This document shows, one piece after another, positions 62,011-64,000 of a stretch of DNA of 64,000 nt. The notes under the pieces are model-generated. The model did not search any database, had not been told where the DNA came from, and saw only the letters and a program-made list of their open reading frames with translations. The DNA lies in assembly GCA_045655805.1 (NCBI GenBank), contig JAZOPZ010000013.1:186001-250000 (forward strand), in the 5' to 3' direction. Position 1 is the first letter of the stretch, and each line of letters opens with the position of its first letter. Source of the DNA: UBA11475 sp045655805. GTDB taxonomy: Bacteria > Bacillota > Clostridia > Christensenellales > Borkfalkiaceae. The translations under genes and the position numbers were made by a program.

Positions 62011-62034
62011 AATAATTCCTGCAACACCTTTATA
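62011..62034. repeat. Imperfect 24-nt direct repeat, right
   Basis: AATAATTCCTGCAACACC followed by TTTATA. Partner of 59307-59330. It lies outside the cassette promoter. Confidence 0.35.
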
Positions 62035-62045
62035 GAAAAAATAAA

Positions 62046-62076
62046 AGAGATTGTATCCGTTAGAATACAATCTCTC
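62046..62076 (-). terminator. Terminator after repeat copy B
   Basis: Perfect 11-base arms AGAGATTGTAT and ATACAATCTCT. On the minus strand TTTTATTTTTT follows. It lies directly downstream of the tRNA-like end of copy B. Confidence 0.9.
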
Positions 62077-62077
62077 T

Positions 62078-62096
62078 TGGCGGAGAAGACGAGATT
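62078..62096 (-). other. att core 3 (tRNA-Ser 3' end copy)
   Basis: Identical 19 bases to the tRNA-Ser 3' end; right boundary of the two-gene cassette. Confidence 0.75.
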
Positions 62097-62237
62097 GGGT
62101 CTAGGCTTTTACAAGGCAAAAAGGAAAACCACTACAAGTGCCTTGTAATATCCGTCGGTCAGTCGCTAAAAACAGTAGGTGGCTACTGTTTTTCGGGCGC
62201 TCCCTTCAAATCTCATCTTACAAGTAATTTAAAACAC

Positions 62238-62264
62238 AAAAAGGACAGTTAAACTGTCCTTTTT
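62238..62264. terminator. Terminator of tRNA-Ser
   Basis: AAAAAGGACAGT, loop TAA, ACTGTCCTTTTT, two bases past the CCA end on the minus strand. Confidence 0.88.
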
Positions 62265-62266
62265 AA

Positions 62267-62358
62267 TGGCGGAGAAGACGAGATTTGAACTCGTGCTACG
62301 CTATAAACGTACTAACCCCTTAGCAGGGGGTCCCCTTGAGCCACTTGGGTACTTCTCC
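62267..62358 (-). tRNA. tRNA-Ser, anticodon GCU
   Basis: Cloverleaf on the minus strand: acceptor GGAGAAG/CTTCTCC, D arm CCC...GGG, anticodon stem ACCCC/GGGGT with loop CTGCTAA (anticodon GCU, reading AGC and AGU), a long variable arm as in type II tRNAs, T arm ACGAG TTCAAAT CTCGT, discriminator G and an encoded CCA. Confidence 0.97.
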
Positions 62359-62370
62359 AATTGCTTGATT

Positions 62371-62399
62371 ATATTATCACAAAAAGTTATACTTGTCAA
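62371..62399 (-). promoter_or_regulatory. Promoter of tRNA-Ser
   Basis: Minus strand TTGACA (62394-62399), 17 bases, TAATAT (62371-62376), 12 bases before the tRNA. Confidence 0.8.
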
Positions 62400-62539
62400 T
62401 ACAATCGGACAGCATATTTCAATTTATTTTGAAAATTTTTAATCTTTTTTTATCTTAAAAACAATAGGACATATCTTTCAAAATGCTGAATATATTTAAA
62501 TTAGATAGCAAAATTGCAAAAAAATATTAAAATTTAGGG

Positions 62540-62568
62540 TTTACAAATAAGTTTTAATTTGTTATAAT
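62540..62568 (+). promoter_or_regulatory. Promoter of the YegP-like gene
   Basis: TTTACA (62540-62545), 17 bases, TATAAT (62563-62568), 34 bases before the ATG. Confidence 0.75.
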
Positions 62569-62602
62569 ATTCATAACAACACAAAGGAAGGGTATCGTTA
62601 TT

Positions 62603-62998
62603 ATGGGAATGTTTATTATTAGAAAGACTACAACGGGTTTTAACTTCAGGCTTATTGCTGCAAATAAGGTTCAAATTGCTGTTGCTGCAGGTGTTTATAA
62701 GACCAAAGCAAATTGTAAAAGTGCTTGCCAAAGCGTAGGCAAATTTGCTGAAAAGTGTATTGCTGAAGGCAAGATTGAAGATTTAACTTTAAAAACTGTT
62801 GAAGAGAAGACTTGTCCAAAATTTCAAATTTATTTTGACAAGGCTGGCTTATATAGATATCGTTTAATTGCGAACAACGGTGAAAATATTTGTATTTCTG
62901 AAGAAGGTTACAAATCAAAGAACGGTTGCATGAACGGTATTAAGAGTGTAGCAGTTAATGCAAAAGATGCTGACATTGCTGACGAAACTATTGACTAA
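62603..62998 (+). CDS. YegP/DUF1508 family protein with two repeats
   Basis: 131 residues made of two copies of the DUF1508 fold: MFIIRKTTTGFNFRLIAANKVQIAVAAGVYKTKANCKSACQSV and FQIYFDKAGLYRYRLIANNGENICISEEGYKSKNGCMNGIKSV. The second has the typical NG-x3-S-x2-GY-x-SK pattern; in the first the motif is degenerate. The function of this family is unknown. A single-gene transcript with its own promoter and terminator. Confidence 0.88.
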   Translation: MGMFIIRKTTTGFNFRLIAANKVQIAVAAGVYKTKANCKSACQSVGKFAEKCIAEGKIEDLTLKTVEEKTCPKFQIYFDKAGLYRYRLIANNGENICISEEGYKSKNGCMNGIKSVAVNAKDADIADETID

Positions 62999-63007
62999 AA
63001 AACAAAA

Positions 63008-63038
63008 GAAAAGCGCCCTAATCTTAGGGCGCTTTTTT
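63008..63038. terminator. Bidirectional terminator
   Basis: AAAGCGCCCTA / TAGGGCGCTTT with loop ATCT, T runs on both strands. It ends the YegP-like gene and the converging transporter gene. Confidence 0.93.
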
Positions 63039-63999
63039 AATATCCAATAGTAACTGCAAATAAAAGTAATAATACAGTTATTGCAAAAATACACAGTTGC
63101 AAAAGCCAAGTCCACTTTAGCCATTTTCCGTATGAAACTTTTGCAACGGAAAGCGCTATAAGTAAAATTGGATTAGTAGGTATTATGGCGTCAGTAAAGC
63201 CGTCTGCTATACAGTAGGTAAGTATTACCGTCGCAGGTGAAATACTTAAAGCACCACTTATAGGTATAATAATCGGCATAATAAGCATAAGTTTTGCCGA
63301 CGCTGAACCTATAAAGAATTGTAAGAATAAAATTAAAAAATAAATAAGTAAAACACAAATGAATTTGCTTTTGCCAGAAAGGGAAATTATAACTGCGTTC
63401 ATAATAGTATCGACGATATGGCTTTCATTTAAAACTAGTTTTACAGAAGACGCAATAGCGATCATCACCACGGCAGGCAACATTGCCGACGCGCCACTAA
63501 TTAAGTGAATAAAAGCATCTTTTTTGCGTTCACAAATAATAAGGCCTGCAATTATTCCACCGATTAAAAATGTGCCTGCTAGTATTGGAATAGCGTAATC
63601 AGAGATTGCTCGAATAGATGCAATTGCAAGTAAAATAACTAATTGTGTAATAAAAAACACAGCGTATGTTTTATAAACTTTCCCGTTCTCGTCTTTGTTT
63701 TCAATTAAAAAATCACCGTTGGAAAGTTTATCTTTGTCAATATCGTAGGTGAGAGAACTTTTAGGGTTTTTAGCAATCTTTTTTACGTGTAAAGTTATAA
63801 AACCACATAAAACTGTGTAAATAATAACGAAAAATATAAGCCTTAACCATACGCCGTTAAAAACGTGCACGCCTGCAAGTTCCGACGCAAGTCCTACGGA
63901 AAACGGGTTTGTCATAGCGCTAGCAAAACCAAAACACGCCGATAGTAAGCAAACACCAAGCCCTGTTAAAGTGTCAAAGCCCATCTTTAACATAAACAC
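63037..63999 (-). CDS. YfcC-family membrane transporter, N-terminus outside window
   Basis: At least 320 residues, with the frame open to the window edge. Multi-helix membrane protein with FGFASAMTNPFSVGLASELAGV and GSASAKLMLIMPIIIPISGALSISPATVILTYCIADGFTD, typical of the YfcC/DcuC ion-transporter superfamily (basic amino acid or C4-dicarboxylate exchange). Known members have about 450-500 residues, so roughly a third is missing. The GTG at 63997-63999 is an accident of the frame and not a proposed start. The substrate is uncertain. Confidence 0.8.
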   Translation of the reverse strand: MFMLKMGFDTLTGLGVCLLSACFGFASAMTNPFSVGLASELAGVHVFNGVWLRLIFFVIIYTVLCGFITLHVKKIAKNPKSSLTYDIDKDKLSNGDFLIENKDENGKVYKTYAVFFITQLVILLAIASIRAISDYAIPILAGTFLIGGIIAGLIICERKKDAFIHLISGASAMLPAVVMIAIASSVKLVLNESHIVDTIMNAVIISLSGKSKFICVLLIYFLILFLQFFIGSASAKLMLIMPIIIPISGALSISPATVILTYCIADGFTDAIIPTNPILLIALSVAKVSYGKWLKWTWLLQLCIFAITVLLLLFAVTIGY

Positions 64000-64000
64000 A

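Larger units (their letters stand above)
59083..62266. mobile_element. Accretion island at the 3' end of tRNA-Ser(GCU)
   Basis: Copies of the 19-base tRNA 3' end TGGCGGAGAAGACGAGATT occur at 59083, 62078 and inside the tRNA at 62267, with a diverged copy at 59271 (13 of 19). They divide the region into a 188-base unit, a 2.8-kb two-gene cassette and a second 189-base unit. This is the pattern left by repeated site-specific integration at a tRNA gene. No integrase gene is present. Confidence 0.75.
62078..62266 (-). repeat. 188/189-nt structured repeat, copy B
   Basis: Differs from copy A by about eight substitutions and one extra A. All three stems are conserved, including both arms of the terminator hairpin at 62238-62264. 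It lies directly downstream of the tRNA-Ser gene. Confidence 0.75.

Overview
The window looks like one contig from an uncultured low-GC Bacillota, probably an anaerobic gut clostridium. This is inferred from strong GGAGG ribosome sites, DnaD-type replication proteins, ClpC, a long HPF, a complete Rnf complex, HisZ-dependent histidine synthesis and class II GalT. I ran no database search, so the taxonomy is inference and gene names rest on recognised motifs and synteny.

Layout. 1-1776: end of coaX, then homoserine dehydrogenase. 1938-3659 (minus): a DnaD protein whose C-terminus is the zinc domain of a DnaI/DnaC helicase loader without its ATPase. 3882-16719: a housekeeping run (esterase-like protein, DUF951, signal peptidase, PepF, DnaB, an LMW-phosphatase homologue without catalytic residues, RpiB, GalU, ClpC, HPF, a TIM-barrel protein). 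16812-22677 (minus): NusG-II protein, Gx transporter and rnfCDGEAB behind a consensus promoter. 22887-28063: RlmL-like methyltransferase that appears to start at AUU, galT, galE, a MATE exporter. 28837-36017: a four-gene operon of unknown function headed by a TMEM164/YwaF-like membrane domain fused to an ABC ATPase. 36221-44485: yerC and every his gene, ending with a PHP phosphatase, behind a promoter with an inverted repeat on its -10.

44.5-53.2 kb is an integrative mobilizable element. It has a TndX/TnpX-type serine recombinase, a TnpW-like protein, a MobV relaxase, a pMV158-like oriT, a structured leader RNA of about 470 nt and a Tyr/His leader peptide. The cargo is a Na/Pi cotransporter, a PQ-loop protein and a KdpDE-like two-component system, with shared GTAAAG boxes 11 bp from two promoters. 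Inverted 43-nt repeats bracket it.

53.4-58.9 kb returns to ordinary genes (Gfo/Idh oxidoreductase, hexapeptide transferase, AraC regulator, glutamine synthetase, CvpA). 59.1-62.4 kb is an accretion next to tRNA-Ser(GCU). Four copies of the tRNA 3' end, one of them diverged, bound two copies of a 188-nt structured repeat and a two-gene cassette. The cassette encodes a HEPN-type protein and a protein with three zinc-ribbon repeats on each side of a PD-(D/E)XK-like nuclease. It is the best candidate here for an undescribed, possibly defensive, system. The window ends with a YegP/DUF1508 protein and part of a YfcC-like transporter.
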